The translations under genes were made by a program, and so were the position numbers. Shown here in pieces: positions 43,355-54,800 of a stretch of DNA of 64,000 nucleotides. Each line of letters opens with the position of its first letter. Positions within the stretch are counted from its first letter, which is position 1. Origin of the DNA: Isoetes taiwanensis (Eukaryota > Streptophyta > Lycopodiopsida > Isoetales > Isoetaceae); NCBI GenBank assembly GCA_021234155.1, contig JAJEKV010000083.1, forward strand, positions 4,503,250-4,567,249. The letters run 5' to 3'. Below the pieces are notes generated by a model. It saw only the letters and a list, made by a program, of their open reading frames with translations. It did no database searches and was not told the origin of the DNA.

Positions 43355-44669
43355 AAATTAATTTCTTTTACAAGCCTCAAGAATAGGCATGAAACGTTCT
43401 TTGGTCGAAAGATTGATTGCCATGGATAAACTTTCGATTTTTTCACAATTTATCAAGAAACATCACTAGCTACAATCTTATTGAGTTTTGGTACCATAAC
43501 TTTGGAGCTAACTTAGCTTTCTAAGCTCTAAATATATTTATCCTATTACTGTAGATCTTGATTAACACTAGAAAATACATGGTTACATACTAGCTACACT
43601 ATTTGACATAATAAGTACCTCATAGGTAGATATATAAGTAAAATGCATCATTCATTCTCTCATGAGCATTGTAATATATATTTTTAATCTGAATTCTGTA
43701 AACGTAATTGTTTAGTTAACATTGACTTTAATATAGTAAATAAACGCCTCAAAAAATCATTGCACTATAGCCTTTATAGTTAACAACTCATGCCATAAGA
43801 ATTAAGTTGAAACTTGTAATAAAGAGAAATAATTTCCCAAACTCGAACAACTTTTTTGAGCAAAATGGAGTTTAGCGATTTCAATTGGTGTCAAATGATA
43901 GCTGTCAAATACAGGAACATGCAACTCAATATATGTTATCATAAAACAACAATTACTCTCAACTTTGATGAGGATTCAGCATTATAAGTCATATGAGCAT
44001 TCATGAGAAGTAGTGGCAGTGAATGCATGTAAAGAGCAAATGAGCAGATAATGATCTAAGTTGAATCATAAGTTACTGAAGATTGTAAACTATGTTGCAT
44101 GAAGACTTGAGCTAATATGTCTGCCTATGGTAAGCAGTGGCAGTAGGCCAGACAACCTTGAACATTATGACATAATCTAGGGTGCAAGGATTGATTATTG
44201 GTTGCTAGTTCAATGTTGAACATGGACATGCTTGTCGAAGAAAGAAAACCTAATGTTAACATGGTTATGATTGTAAAAAGTCAGCATTAAAATTGAAAAT
44301 AGGTTTCAATGGTTCAAAGGCTTATTTCTTATGATACGCCTGTGGGATATATCGAAGACGTCTCATTCTTTGAGTTTATCCTGGCGGATATTTGGTGATG
44401 GCAGAAGAAGCCTGGATTGGAAAGTTGATCGGCCCCTTAACCGCCAGATTGACGATTACAAAGGTATGAACCTGTTGAATAGATGGGGGCAGATGAATCA
44501 ATGCACAGATTCGATATGGAAGACTGGATATGCCCAGTCAATGGAGCTACAGTGATCGGGTCAATGCCCGATGAACAGTAAATTGTGCTACAGTGTTTTA
44601 AAGGTTTAAAAGCTAAATGTTTATTGACAATAGAATCATTGTGATTGCATACCATTGATTCAAATAAAA
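43355..44669. other. No gene seen
   Basis: AT-rich intergenic sequence with a short unassigned plus-strand frame at 44331-44555 and a small hairpin ATCGGG-TCAATG-CCCGAT near 44555. Nothing further could be supported. Confidence 0.35.
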
Positions 44670-44834
44670 TGATGGGAAAAATGTGTATAATCTAGTGGAG
44701 ATTAGAGACCATATTGTGGCTCTCCACTAGATCATCATTTGCACTATAGGTGCTCATGTAATTTGAAAAGAAATCTTGCTAGGCATCTCAGTTATACTCT
44801 TGAGATAATCATAGCCTTTTCTTAAAATTTAACA
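44670..44834 (+). repeat. Probable 5' LTR of the copia element
   Basis: TGATGGGAAAAATG begins and TTTAACA ends a ~165-bp segment directly before the primer site. It contains an 11-bp perfect inverted repeat, ATCTAGTGGAG (44690) with CTCCACTAGAT (44722). The start is inferred because no 3' LTR is left for comparison. Confidence 0.5.
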
Positions 44835-44835
44835 A

Positions 44836-44847
44836 TGGTATCAGAGC
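44836..44847 (+). other. Copia primer-binding site (initiator Met tRNA)
   Basis: TGGTATCAGAGC is the standard plant copia primer site complementary to the 3' end of initiator tRNA-Met. It lies one base after the proposed LTR end. Confidence 0.9.
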
Positions 44848-44856
44848 CTCTTAACA

Positions 44857-45780
44857 ATGTCTAGCAGATTTGGAGCGAGTTTGCTTAACACCATAGATGT
44901 ATACAAAGGTGGTCCAGGGTTTCAGATATGGAAGGATGCCATAATGCATGTCCTGGATGTAGAGGAGCTCTGGGAGGTGGTTGATCCTAATAGTCAAGTG
45001 TCAGCAGATGTGCTAACTAGGACTGCTTCTACAGGATCAGTAACTGGAGCTGCAGGTGGTCAACCTGGTGCAAGTGCAGGCTCAGGAGCTGCAGGTGCAA
45101 GCTCAGGAGCGAGTACTGGATGTTCTGGAGGAGGTACCAGTATAGGAGGAGGAAAATCATTGCAGGCTAAAGTCAAAGAAGCACAAGGCATCATAACTTG
45201 TAAGGTAAGTCCTGCCATACGTTTGAAGTTAAGGTCTCTCAGTCCTAGGGAGATGTGGAAGTTCTTGCTTAAGCATTATGAGGAAAAAACATCCTCACAA
45301 ATAGATTTATTGGAAAATGAATTAAGGAATCTAAAGCTTAGAGAGGATGAAGATGTATCCGAATTTTTCAACAAGTTTGATAACTTGATTGCTGACCTAG
45401 AAGGGGCTGGGGTTGTGATATCTGAGAGGAGTCAGGTGTTGCAAATTTCAAGGGCTATAGCGGAGAATGAGACCTTGGCATTATTCATTAGAAATTCAAG
45501 CAAAAGTAGAGAAGAGGCAGAGGTCATGCTTAGAACTGAATGGGAGCAAAAGAAAGTATTAAGGCAAAGTCAAAATGAAGAAACCCCTGAAATACTAGTG
45601 ATGAAAAGGAAAGGCAAAATAATTTGCTATCATTGTCATGAAGCAGGGCATTATAAAAATGAATGCCCTAAACTAAAGAAAGAATTTAATTGCTACACTT
45701 GTGGGGGAAGAGGACATGTAGCCTCCAAGTGTCCCACACCAAAAAAATATGGTAGGCCTTCTAGAGGAAGAATAGAATAG
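44857..45780 (+). CDS. Copia gag polyprotein, ended by a pentanucleotide expansion
   Basis: The 307-codon frame starts MSSRFGASLLNTIDVYKGG and has a retrotran gag domain. A Gly/Ser/Ala-rich insertion (residues 65-108) follows the N-terminal part. LRSLSPREMWKFLLKHYEE and QIDLLENELRNLKLREDEDV are typical of copia gag. It ends with two zinc knuckles, CYHCHEAGHYKNEC and CYTCGGRGHVASKC. The stop is created by eight AATAG units (45771-45810). Because 40 is not a multiple of three, the expansion also shifts the frame. Otherwise gag is intact. Capsid assembly and RNA packaging in cytoplasmic particles is the family role. Confidence 0.9.
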   Translation: MSSRFGASLLNTIDVYKGGPGFQIWKDAIMHVLDVEELWEVVDPNSQVSADVLTRTASTGSVTGAAGGQPGASAGSGAAGASSGASTGCSGGGTSIGGGKSLQAKVKEAQGIITCKVSPAIRLKLRSLSPREMWKFLLKHYEEKTSSQIDLLENELRNLKLREDEDVSEFFNKFDNLIADLEGAGVVISERSQVLQISRAIAENETLALFIRNSSKSREEAEVMLRTEWEQKKVLRQSQNEETPEILVMKRKGKIICYHCHEAGHYKNECPKLKKEFNCYTCGGRGHVASKCPTPKKYGRPSRGRIE

Positions 45781-45810
45781 AATAGAATAGAATAGAATAG
45801 AATAGAATAG
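45771..45810 (+). repeat. (AATAG)8 microsatellite in copia gag-pol
   Basis: Eight perfect AATAG units follow a GGAAGAATAG-containing Arg/Gly-rich coding stretch. They introduce TAG stops in the gag frame. Confidence 0.95.
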
Positions 45811-48800
45811 ATTTTTCTAGAGGTGAATCTAGTATTGGAAGATCTGGCAGAGGCAGGGGTCGAGGCTATGAAAGAGCATACATTGCTCAAGAAGAACAAG
45901 AGCCTAAAACTAAGACAGAAGCACAAGATGAAGATGAGGTATTAAGTGATTTTGCAGTTATCAATGAGAATGCATGTACTAATGAAACTGATCATTATAG
46001 TTGATTCTGGAGCTGAAAGATCAGTAGTCAAGGATGCTGAACTCTTGAAGAAATTCTCAACTGCAAAATCAAAAAAGATCCAAGTTGGCAATGGGGCATT
46101 GCAAGATATTCAAGGAAGTGGGCTTTTGCAACTAAAAGACTTGAATGGAAATATCATAAATATAGAGGATGTGTTGTGTGTTCCAGCAATAATTAAAAAT
46201 TTAATTTCAGTAAGTCAATTATGTGATTTGGGATATAGAGTTACATTTGAAGCAGAACAATGTAATGTATTTCTCAAATATGAATTGAAGTTTTATGCCA
46301 AGAGAGTTGGCAACTTGTTTGAGCTAAACAATCTCGTGCATTGTGGTGTAAATGCAATATCTGAAGTTGGTGTAGAACTCTGGCACAACAGATTAGCTCA
46401 TACAGATTACAAGAAATTAGAAGTTCTGCATAAACAAGGCCTTATAGATTATTGTGACAACAAGAATAACCATGTTTGTGAAGGATGTGTTCTTGGAAAG
46501 TTGCACAGGCTGCCATTTGCTAAAAGACAATCCAAAACACATCAAACTTTGGAATTAGTGCATCCTGACTTGTGTGGCCCATTAAATGTAAGAGGTAGAG
46601 GTAACAAAAGATATTTCATAACTTTCACTGATGACCACAATAGAAAATGAAAAACATATTGTTTGGAAAAGAAATCACAAGCTTTAAATGCTTTCAAACA
46701 ATATGTGGCAGAAATGGAAAGGGAAACATGCCACAAGCTAAAATGTATTAGATCAGACCGTGGAGGGGAATATTTGTCAACAAAATTTACTGCATTACTC
46801 ATGGCATTAAAAGACAATTAACATGCAGATATACTCCTCAACAAAATGGTGTCAGAAAGGAAAAATAGGACAATTATGGATGCAGTCAGGTCTATGCTAA
46901 AGGAAAGTGGCTTGTCAAATAGTCTTTGGGTAGAAGCTTTGCAAGCTGCCATAGAAATTCAGAATATTCCTCCTTCTTCTACTCTTCATGGAAATATACC
47001 AAATATTGTATGGAATCCTAAGGAAGAAATAGATTATATGAAATACAAAGTTTATGGCTGTTTGGTATATACTCGTGTTCCTTCAGAATTAAGGAAAAAA
47101 CTGGACAATAGAGCTGAGATTGGTTTTTTGGTGGGCTATGATAATGAAGCCAAGGGATATAGAGTATATAATCCAGAAACAAAGACCATTTTAGTCAGCC
47201 AAGATGTTTTATTCAATGAAAGTGTACTATATAAACACATGTACAGAAAAGGGGTGAAAATAGTACTTAAAATTACTGAACCCATGGTTAAATTTGAGAC
47301 AGATGAGACAGATGAATCAGAGAAGATTGAACGGGCTGTTCATGAAGAAGAAAATGAGCAAAACAATTAGGAAAATGCAATAGAAGAAGAGAGTCAAGTC
47401 CCTGCAGTAGAAATTGAACACAAAGCCCCTGAGATGGAACAAGAACCAAAACAAGAAATGCATGATCCAGTCAAGATCTAAAGGAAAAGAAAAACACAAG
47501 CAGAAAAATTATTTGAAGAAGCAAAATTAGAAGATAAACCTTATGGCAGAACTGAGCAAGGCAAAAGTAGGCGTATTGAAGCAGTAGAGCATGAGCAAAT
47601 AATGGCCATTCTAGAGGATGAGATCATACCACAGAATTTTGAAGAAGTTCAGGAAAGTGTAGACAAAGAGAAGTGGATGGCAGCTATGAGAGATGGCTTA
47701 AATCATTTGAAGACACCAAAACATATGAGCTAGTAAAATATGATGGGAAACAGAATATTATAGGGAGTAAATGGTTATATAAAATTAAGCTTAGTCCAGA
47801 TGGCAGTAAGAAATTCAAAGAAAGATTAGTTGCTCAAGGTTATACTCAGAAAAAAGGCAGAGATTATGATGAAACCTACTCCCCTATAGTAAAACTCACA
47901 AGCATCAGATTTTTATTAGCCATGGTGAATGCACTGAACTTAGAATTGCATCATATGGATGTTAAAACAGCTTTTTTAAATGCAACACTTGAGGAGGAGG
48001 CATTTATGAGGCAAGCCCCAGGCTATGAGCAAGGGAAAGACATGATATGGAAACTAAATAGGGCTGTATATGGGTTAAATCAATCACCAAGGGAATGGTA
48101 CCTGTGTATGAATCAATTCTTGCAAGAACAGGGATTTGAGAAGTTGCAAAATGATGGCAATTTGTATAGATTCAAGCAAGGTGAAGAATATTGCATAATA
48201 GCATTGTATGTGGATGATTGCATCATGGTAGCCAACTTAATCAAAGTTCTAAATTCATGCAAGTGTATTCTGAAGTCACGGTTTCAAATGGCAGACCTAG
48301 GTGAACTAAAGAAATTCTTGGGTATAGAGGTAGTCAGGAATAGAGAGCAAAAATAGTTGAGGCTACGTCAAGAAAAACATGTAGAAAATATGCTCAAAAG
48401 ATTCAACCTGACAGAAGCAAAGCCAACAAAAATTCCAATGACTCCAGGACATAGATTAACCTATGTACAAGATTTAACTGAAGAAGATACTGCCAAAATG
48501 GAAAACATTCCTTACAGGGCATTAATTGGATGTTTACTATACTTGGCTAATAATACTCGACCTGACATAGTTTATGCAGTCAATATACTCAGCAGGAGAA
48601 ATCATAATGCAACCAAGAGAGCATTGGGAGGCTGCCAAACGAGTTTTGAAATATCTCAAAGGCACTCAAGGACATGGTATATGTTTCAATTCAGAAAATC
48701 TAATCATGAAATGTTATAGTGATGCAGATTGGGGAGGAGACTCACGCACCTGAGAAGGCCCACATCGGGGTATGCAATATTTCTAGGTGGAGGGTTATTT

Positions 48801-48879
48801 CACGGAGATGTAAAAACAAGTCATATGAGTTCAAATAGAATAATATGCAAAAAGCATTAGTTGCCAAAGAGGTAGTGTG
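45811..48879 (+). pseudogene. Copia pol remnant (PR-IN-RT-RH)
   Basis: Protease: VDSGAERSVV with the catalytic DSG at 46003-46011. Pre-integrase: LWHNRLAH and CEGCVLGK. Integrase: LVHPDLCGPL, IRSDRGGEY and ERKNRT carry the D, D and E positions. Reverse transcriptase: KWLYKIKLSPDG, MDVKTAFLNATLEEE, YVDD at 48207-48218, and FQMADLGELKKFLGIEV. RNase H: YSDADWGGDSRT from about 48715. Disabling changes include TGA at 46648 (a Trp codon in relatives), frameshifts near 46820 and 47700, and stops at 47368, 47479 and 48355. RNase H is cut at 48879 in the stretch ALVAKEVVC. Confidence 0.9.
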
Positions 48880-50550
48880 CACTACAAAAAAATTGCCCTG
48901 TTACGACGTCTATTACGACGTCCAGACGTCGTTTGAACGTCGATGAACGACGCCAAAAAGTCGATGAACGGCGCTACTAACGCGGCGATCTTACGTCGTT
49001 TTACGACGGGGACGCTGCCGCTATATCGTCGCAAATTCGCATTCTTTAAAAGCGACGTGGACGTGGCTCAACGACGCCACGCGTACGCGTGGGCCACGCT
49101 TGGCGGTAAGGCGGCAGGCGTCGGCGAAGGGTTCGTCGGCGTGGCGACCCACGTGTTTGACGCCGCTTAACGCCACGTCATGTCTGGCGTTACGCCGCAG
49201 GGGTCGCGGCGGGGCCATTACCCGGTGCCAGGTTGGCGTGGCGGCCCGCGTGTAAGCAACGCGTCGTTTAACGGCGTTGTTTACGTCTATTAAAAATTTT
49301 TTTAAATTTTTTTAAATTTTTTTTTTAAAATTGAAAAATAATAATAATACATTTATTATGAATAAAGTTAATACATTTAATTTAAAGCCTATAAAATGAA
49401 TTTAACCAATAAAGAAATATAAGATTTTAACGTCATTAAATGATGTCGCTTAAATATATTAAAAAATACAAAAAATAAATGAAGCCCCAATTTTTTAGCT
49501 AAATACATTAATCACTAAATTAAGCTAAATAATTAATCAATACATTAAGCATATTGAAAATTAAATGCTTACCCAATTACAAGGAGGGCAAAGTTGTTTT
49601 GCACAAACAACGATTTGCTAGGAGTGTACATGCAAAACAATAAATTCAATGATTAGTAAAATATTAGTATAAATAAACAACTTAAAGGAAAAAAAATATG
49701 GAAAATCAATGGGGAGGGTGGTTTCAATGACGCCCCTTCTTGGATAACAATTTAACCTAAATAAAGCATTAGTATTTTATTAGCGTATTGAAAAAATTAA
49801 ATCTTACCCGAAGAGGTGCCAACTTGTTTTGGTAAGAACAACACATTTTGCTAGGAGTGTACATGCAAAACAAAAATTCAATGATTAGAAAGAAATAGTA
49901 TAAAACAACTAATAAGGAAAAATTTTTGGAAAGAAGAAGGGTCTCGCCTTTTAACGACGCCTTCTTAGATGGGAAAAAAATTAGAAGAAGAATGAAGAAT
50001 TCAAGAAGAAAAGGTCGTTGAAAAAGAGGAGGAACCTGAAAATGGGGAGGAAGAATACTGAAGAAGATGAAGCGCAAGAGGAGGATTAAGAGTAAGAATT
50101 TGAATAAGAGGAGGAAGAAGTAGTATAAGAGGAGGAAGAATCAAGAAGAAGATGATAAAGGAATGGAAGAATATGTATGGAAGAAGGATGCAAGAATGGA
50201 AGAAGAAGAATGAAGGTTGAAGGAAGAACAAACAACAAATACAAAAGCCCTAAATCTACCCAAAACAAGTTTAGATTCAAAAACGAGTTGGTTGATCCGC
50301 GCACATACCTTATGAAGCTTGTCTTACACTTAGAATAGACCCCAAAGTAGATCCGCGTAAAAATCACCTCAAAAACGCCCTCCATAAGTTTTGCTTGCTC
50401 GAAAATAAGCGCGGGATTGCCGCCTGCTTTCGATTTAAATCAGCGTGTCGTTCTTAACGACGCCGTGACGCCGTTAAACGACGATAAAAAAAAAGTTGAA
50501 CGACGCTTATAACGACGCTTTTTTTACGGCGACCATTTTTTTTTATAGTA
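48880..50550. mobile_element. CpG-rich CACTA-like non-autonomous element
   Basis: The left end is CACTACAAAAAAATTGCC. The right end, read inversely, is TACTATAAAAAAAAATGG. Both are followed by subterminal TTACGACG/CGTCGTT words (ACGACGTC, AACGACGCC). Subterminal repeats and a CACTA-type tip fit the CACTA (En/Spm) superfamily. The 400 bp inside the left end are extremely CpG-rich whereas the interior is AT-rich. Two ~200-bp direct repeats (49548-49740 and 49782-49970) share TTTGCTAGGAGTGTACATGC and a purine-rich segment follows (49980-50230). There is no transposase. The expected 3-bp target duplication is not seen and the right tip has two C-to-T differences. Confidence 0.6.
48898..49290. other. 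CpG-dense subterminal segment of the CACTA-like element
   Basis: ACGACG, GGCGT and ACGCC words dominate, in sharp contrast to the AT-rich neighbourhood. Open frames here are by-products of composition. The segment resembles 63732-64000, for example both contain AACG.C..CATGTC. Confidence 0.7.
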
Positions 50551-50819
50551 TAGAGTTCAATGTTTAGACCATGAAAAATGTTCAATGTTTTGTGGTACAT
50601 CCGTTGAGCTATGAGGTATATAATACGATGATGATAACTAGTAATACCTTGCCTGCTACGATAACTAATACCTTACCAACATGCAAAGATGTAGTTTATC
50701 TTAAAATTTTATTTTGTTAGATTTAAAAAGATTAGGTTTCCACCAATAGTATATGTAGCTACGTGTTCGCTTGTTACGACGACATATATCTATCTACTCT
50801 ATATATGTTCTTATGTTTG
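50551..50819. other. No gene seen; part of a direct repeat
   Basis: AACTAATACCTTACCAACAT followed by GCAAAGATGT (50661-50690) recurs with small changes at 51818-51848, just before the satellite array. The two copies bracket the SINE-like element and the heat-shock-like array. No coding is seen. Confidence 0.5.
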
Positions 50820-51215
50820 TCGCTGCTTATCCCAACATGGGTCTGCTTCGAGATCCGACATGTCGCGTGGGCTTTGGGACATATCCTACGACCCATGGCT
50901 TGGGAGTTTATATATAATTAGATAGACGCCCTACTACCCCAGGTTGATTTGATCCTGATCGTCAGTCCGAGGTCCTACGGCTCACGTTGCTTTGGGACAC
51001 ATCCTACGGTGTACATGACTTTGGGATTTATATGTAATAGATCCTATGGCTCATGTTGCGTGAGATCTCGACCCTTGATCGAGTCCAAGATCCTACGGCC
51101 CAAGTTGAATGCTCATCCCTTAGGAGAAGGCTTTTAAAATTTTTATGTTGTGTGGGGGATTCGAACCCTGGCCATTGACCCCCCAACCCCCCATTCTAAC
51201 CACTAGACCAAGCAT
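50820..51215 (-). mobile_element. tRNA-derived SINE-like element
   Basis: On the minus strand from about 51215, GCTTGGTCTAGTGGTTAGAA is a good RNA polymerase III A box. After 30 bases comes GGTTCGAATCC, a perfect B box (complement of 51157-51167). The tRNA-like head cannot fold a normal anticodon stem. The body (51130 down to about 50820) contains recurring CGTAGGAT or ATAGGAT and TCCCAAAG words. This layout suits a tRNA-derived SINE. A 3' tail and target duplication were not identified. Confidence 0.5.
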
Positions 51216-51300
51216 TAATTCCATGAACAATTTATGTTTTAAATATACTTAAGGGTAATGTTTCCCATTAAGATAAAATAGACTATAACATTCTAGTTAG

Positions 51301-51370
51301 TTCAAGAAGGTTGTAGAATGTTCTGGAAGGCTCTAGAAAGTTCTAGAATCTTCTAGAAAGTTCTAGAACA
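51301..51370. promoter_or_regulatory. Heat-shock-element-like 10-bp tandem array
   Basis: Seven consecutive 10-mers follow the pattern TTCNNGAANN: TTCAAGAAGG, TTGTAGAATG, TTCTGGAAGG, CTCTAGAAAG, TTCTAGAATC, TTCTAGAAAG and TTCTAGAACA. This is the alternating nTTCnn/GAAn arrangement bound by heat shock factors, with 12 of 14 half-sites intact. It could also be the best part of the degenerate AATCTAGG-type simple repeat that follows to 51720. Confidence 0.5.
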
Positions 51371-51720
51371 TAAGAGAATCTAGGGGGATCTAAGAAAATT
51401 CTTCCAGAAAGTTCCAAATTGTTCTAATAAGTTTTAGAACGTTCTAGAATGTAGATGAATCTACGGGAATGTAAGGAAATCTAGGGAATCTTTATAGAAT
51501 CTCTTTGAATCTCATGTAATGTAAGGGAACCTAGGGTAATCTCATAAAATCTAAAAGAATCTAAGAGAATCTAAGGGGATCTTCATAGAATCTTGGAGAA
51601 TCTAGGGAAATCTAATAGAATCTAGAGGGAATCTTATAAAATTTAGAGAAATGCTCACGAACCCTCTAAGAGAACCTTGGTAGAATCTTAGAGAATCTAT
51701 CAAGAGATTCCTTTACAAGA
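51371..51720. repeat. Degenerate short repeat (GAATCTAGGG / TTCTAGAA type)
   Basis: Words such as AGAATCTAGGGGGATCTAAG, GGGAATCTTTATAGAATC and AGAATCTAAGAGAATC recur irregularly. There is no coding. It probably arose from the same ancestral 10-bp unit as 51301-51370. Confidence 0.7.
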
Positions 51721-51868
51721 ACTTGCACGTAGGAACATGCTAAAACTCGAACATGCACCGTAGGACGGATTAAATTTCTTGTATATATATATTTTTAATT
51801 TTGTCCCCTGCTATGAGAACTAATACCCTACCAACATGCGAAGATGTCATTTATCTCAACAAGCTAGC

Positions 51869-54800
51869 TGACTTAGGAAGCTAGCTGACAAAAAATCAGA
51901 ATTTAAGTCCGTACTATGCATTAATTACGAATTTACGAATGTCTTGCTACTGCAAAAGCGGGCCTTGACTTCTAACTGCCACAACGGGAGGAGTACAGGT
52001 CCAAACTCCATTCCGTCAGTTCCCCTTGCTTTGTGTTCTCATCTACATGTGATTGGCCACGTCCCAAGTGCAAAAGACCAAAACTCGGCACCCAAAACGC
52101 AAACCCCGCTAGAACCCGGCAACTCATGGGGTTTTACGTTTCGAGGCTCTATGCTTGTCGATTTGACTAGGACCTTGGCACGTGTCTTGGCGTGAGGGGT
52201 GTTAACGCCAGAGCACGGACCCTAAAACCACCCGGAAGCAGCTTTTGCCCCAAAAGTCCTCTCCCGGTTGCCCCGGGCGACGGACGGGCAACTTCCCCTC
52301 TCAAACCGCGATCCGCTCTGCCAATGGAATCGTAACGCCGACATTGCCCTAGGGACCAAGTTTTGTGGCCGAAAGCCCACCCCTTCTCGAAGAAACGCCA
52401 AACTATCTCATGTGCAACACACTCGTAGTCAATTGGCCTAGGAGGTGGGCACCAATACCTGCAATGTAGGGGCGTAAGTGTTTCTTTCTTTTGCAAAACT
52501 GACCGTAACTTGGTCCCTAGGGTAATTTTGGCATTCCACTTTATGTGGCTAAGTCGGATCGCCATTTCGAGCTCCTCCGCAATGTCCGGAACGACAAAAC
52601 ACTTTGGTTTCTACATCGTCGCCGCCGGGACGCTTCATGGGTTGATATGTTCTCCTGACGGATGTTGGATTTTTTTGGACCTTCTCGGACCAGGTTCCTT
52701 GAACAAAGGATTCAACGGTCGGATACTTCTGAACCGGTGATCCGGGAGTGTGGTCTTTAGCGCACGCCCCCCGAGCCCCGGGAAAGGCTGCCTCGGAAGC
52801 TTTTGGGGGGCTCGCCTCCCCGGTTTCGGACTCTCCCCCTAATGAGGAGGCCTTGCAAGGTCCCTCGGCCTTGTTTGACTTGGGCAAGTGTGCCACTCAC
52901 CGCCCAACAACAGTTGCCTCGGACTGTTCTAGTGCAAACTATTTGATCTAAACCTTATCCAAAATTTTTGAAAGTTGGCATGTATGTTGGCGATGACTTA
53001 GGAAGCTAGCCGACAAAAAATCAGAATTTAAGTCCCAGGTATGCATTAATTACGAATTTATTTAATGTCTTGCTACCGCAAAGCCGGCCCTTGACTTCTA
53101 ATCGCCACAATGGGAGGGAGTACTGTGTCCAAACTCCATTCCGCCGCCTTCCCCTGCTTGCTGCTCTCAACTACATGTGATGGGCCACGCCCCAAGTGCA
53201 AAAGACCAAAATCCTCGGACCCAAAACGCAAAACCCCGCTAGAACCGGGCAACTCATAGGTTTACGCTTTGCGCTCTATCCTTTGTCGATTTGACTAGGA
53301 CCTTGCGCCGTGGTTTGATGTAGAGGGGGTGTTGACGCCTTGAGCACGGACCCTAAAACCACCCTAAGCGCCTTGCCCCAAAAGTCCTCTCCCCGGCGTC
53401 CCGGGCGACGGACGGCAACTTCCCTCCCAAATCGCGGATTTGTCTCGCCAATGGATCGTAACGTCGACATTGCCCCAGGGACCAAGTTTTAGGCCGTAAG
53501 CCCACCCTTTCTCAAGAAGCGCAAACTATCTCATGTGCAACGCACTCGTAGTCAATTGGCCTAGGAGGTGGTCAATACCGCAATGTAGGGCGAAGTGTTT
53601 TTTCTTTTGCAAACCGACCGTGTAACTTGGTCCCTAGGGTAATTTTGGCATTCCTGACGATGTGGCTAAGTCGGATCGGCATTTCGAGCCTCCGCAATGT
53701 CCGAACGACAAAACACTTTGGTTTCTACATTGTCGCCGCCGCAGACGCCACAGTTTGATATGTTCTCCTGACGGATGTTGGATTTTTGGACCTTCTGACC
53801 AGTTCCTTGAACAAAGGATTCAACGGCCGGATACGGAACCGAGATCCGGAGTGTGGTCTTTAGCGATGCCCCCGGAAAGAGCCAGCCAGAAAGGTCAGCC
53901 GGAAGCTTTTTGGGGCTCGCCTCCTCGGGTTCTGACTCTCCCCCTAATGAGGAGGCCTTGCAAGGTCCTGGCCTTGTTTGACTTGGGCAAGTGTGCTGCT
54001 TCTACTGCCCAACAACAAAGCTGCCTGACCGTTTCTAGTGCAAACTATTTGATCTAAACCTTATCCAAAATTTTTTGAAAGTTGGCCTCAGATGTTTTGG
54101 ATGACTTAGGAAGCTAGCTGACAAAAAATCAGAATTTAAGTCCGTACTATGCATTAATTACGAAATTTACGAATGTCTTGTAATCGCAAAAGCTGCCCTT
54201 GACTTCTAACCGCCACAACGGAGGAGTACAGTCCAAACTCCATTCCGCCGGGTTCCCTTGCTTCGCTGCTTCAACCGCATGTGATCGGCCACGTCCCAAG
54301 TGCAAAAAAGACCAAAACTGGCAACTCCCAAAACGCAAACCCCGCTAGAACCCGGCAACTCATGTGGTTTACGCTTTGCGAGGCTCTATCCTTGTCGATT
54401 TGACTAGGACCTTTATGCCGCGTCTTGACGTGAGAGGGGGGTTGACGCCAGCAGCACGGACCCTAAAACCACCCTGAAGCAAGCGTTGCCCCAAAAAGTC
54501 CTCTCCGGTTAAGGCCCCGGCGACGACGGGCAACTTCCCTCTCCCGAACCGCGGATCTCGCGCCAATGGACTCGAACGCCGACATTGCCCTAGGGACCAA
54601 GTTTTGTGGCCGTAAGCCCACCCCTTCGAAGAAGCCAAACTATCTCATGTGCAACGCACTCAGTAGTCAATTGGCCTAGGAGGTGGTCAATCGCCCGCAA
54701 TGTAGGCTTAAGTGTTTTTCTTTTTTTGCAAAACCGACCATGTAACTTGGTCCCTAGGGTAATTTTGGCATTCCTGACGATGTGGGTCGGATCGCCATTT

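Larger units (their letters stand above)
44670..48879 (+). mobile_element. Decayed Ty1/copia retrotransposon, 3' end missing
   Basis: In order: a probable 5' LTR (44670-44834), initiator-Met primer site (44836-44847), gag (44857-45780), then pol remnants with protease, GAG-pre-integrase, integrase, reverse transcriptase and the start of RNase H. The order integrase before RT defines copia. RNase H stops at the boundary of a CACTA-like element at 48880. Neither the rest of RNase H nor a 3' LTR is found beyond it, so the right end has been lost. Confidence 0.9.

Noticed and set aside
48943-49218. Open frames in the ACGACG-rich segment
   Set aside because: Stop codons are rare in CpG-rich DNA; residues are compositionally biased and both strands are open.
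48880-50550. Target-site duplication for the CACTA-like element
   Set aside because: Left flank GTG and right flank TAG differ, so I could not use it as evidence.
51135-51215. Functional tRNA gene on the minus strand
   Set aside because: A and B boxes are good, but the acceptor stem does not pair and no anticodon stem-loop of normal length fits; a SINE head is more likely.
50551-51868. Continuation of copia (rest of RNase H and 3' LTR)
   Set aside because: No RNase H residues in any frame and no match to the 44670-44834 LTR.
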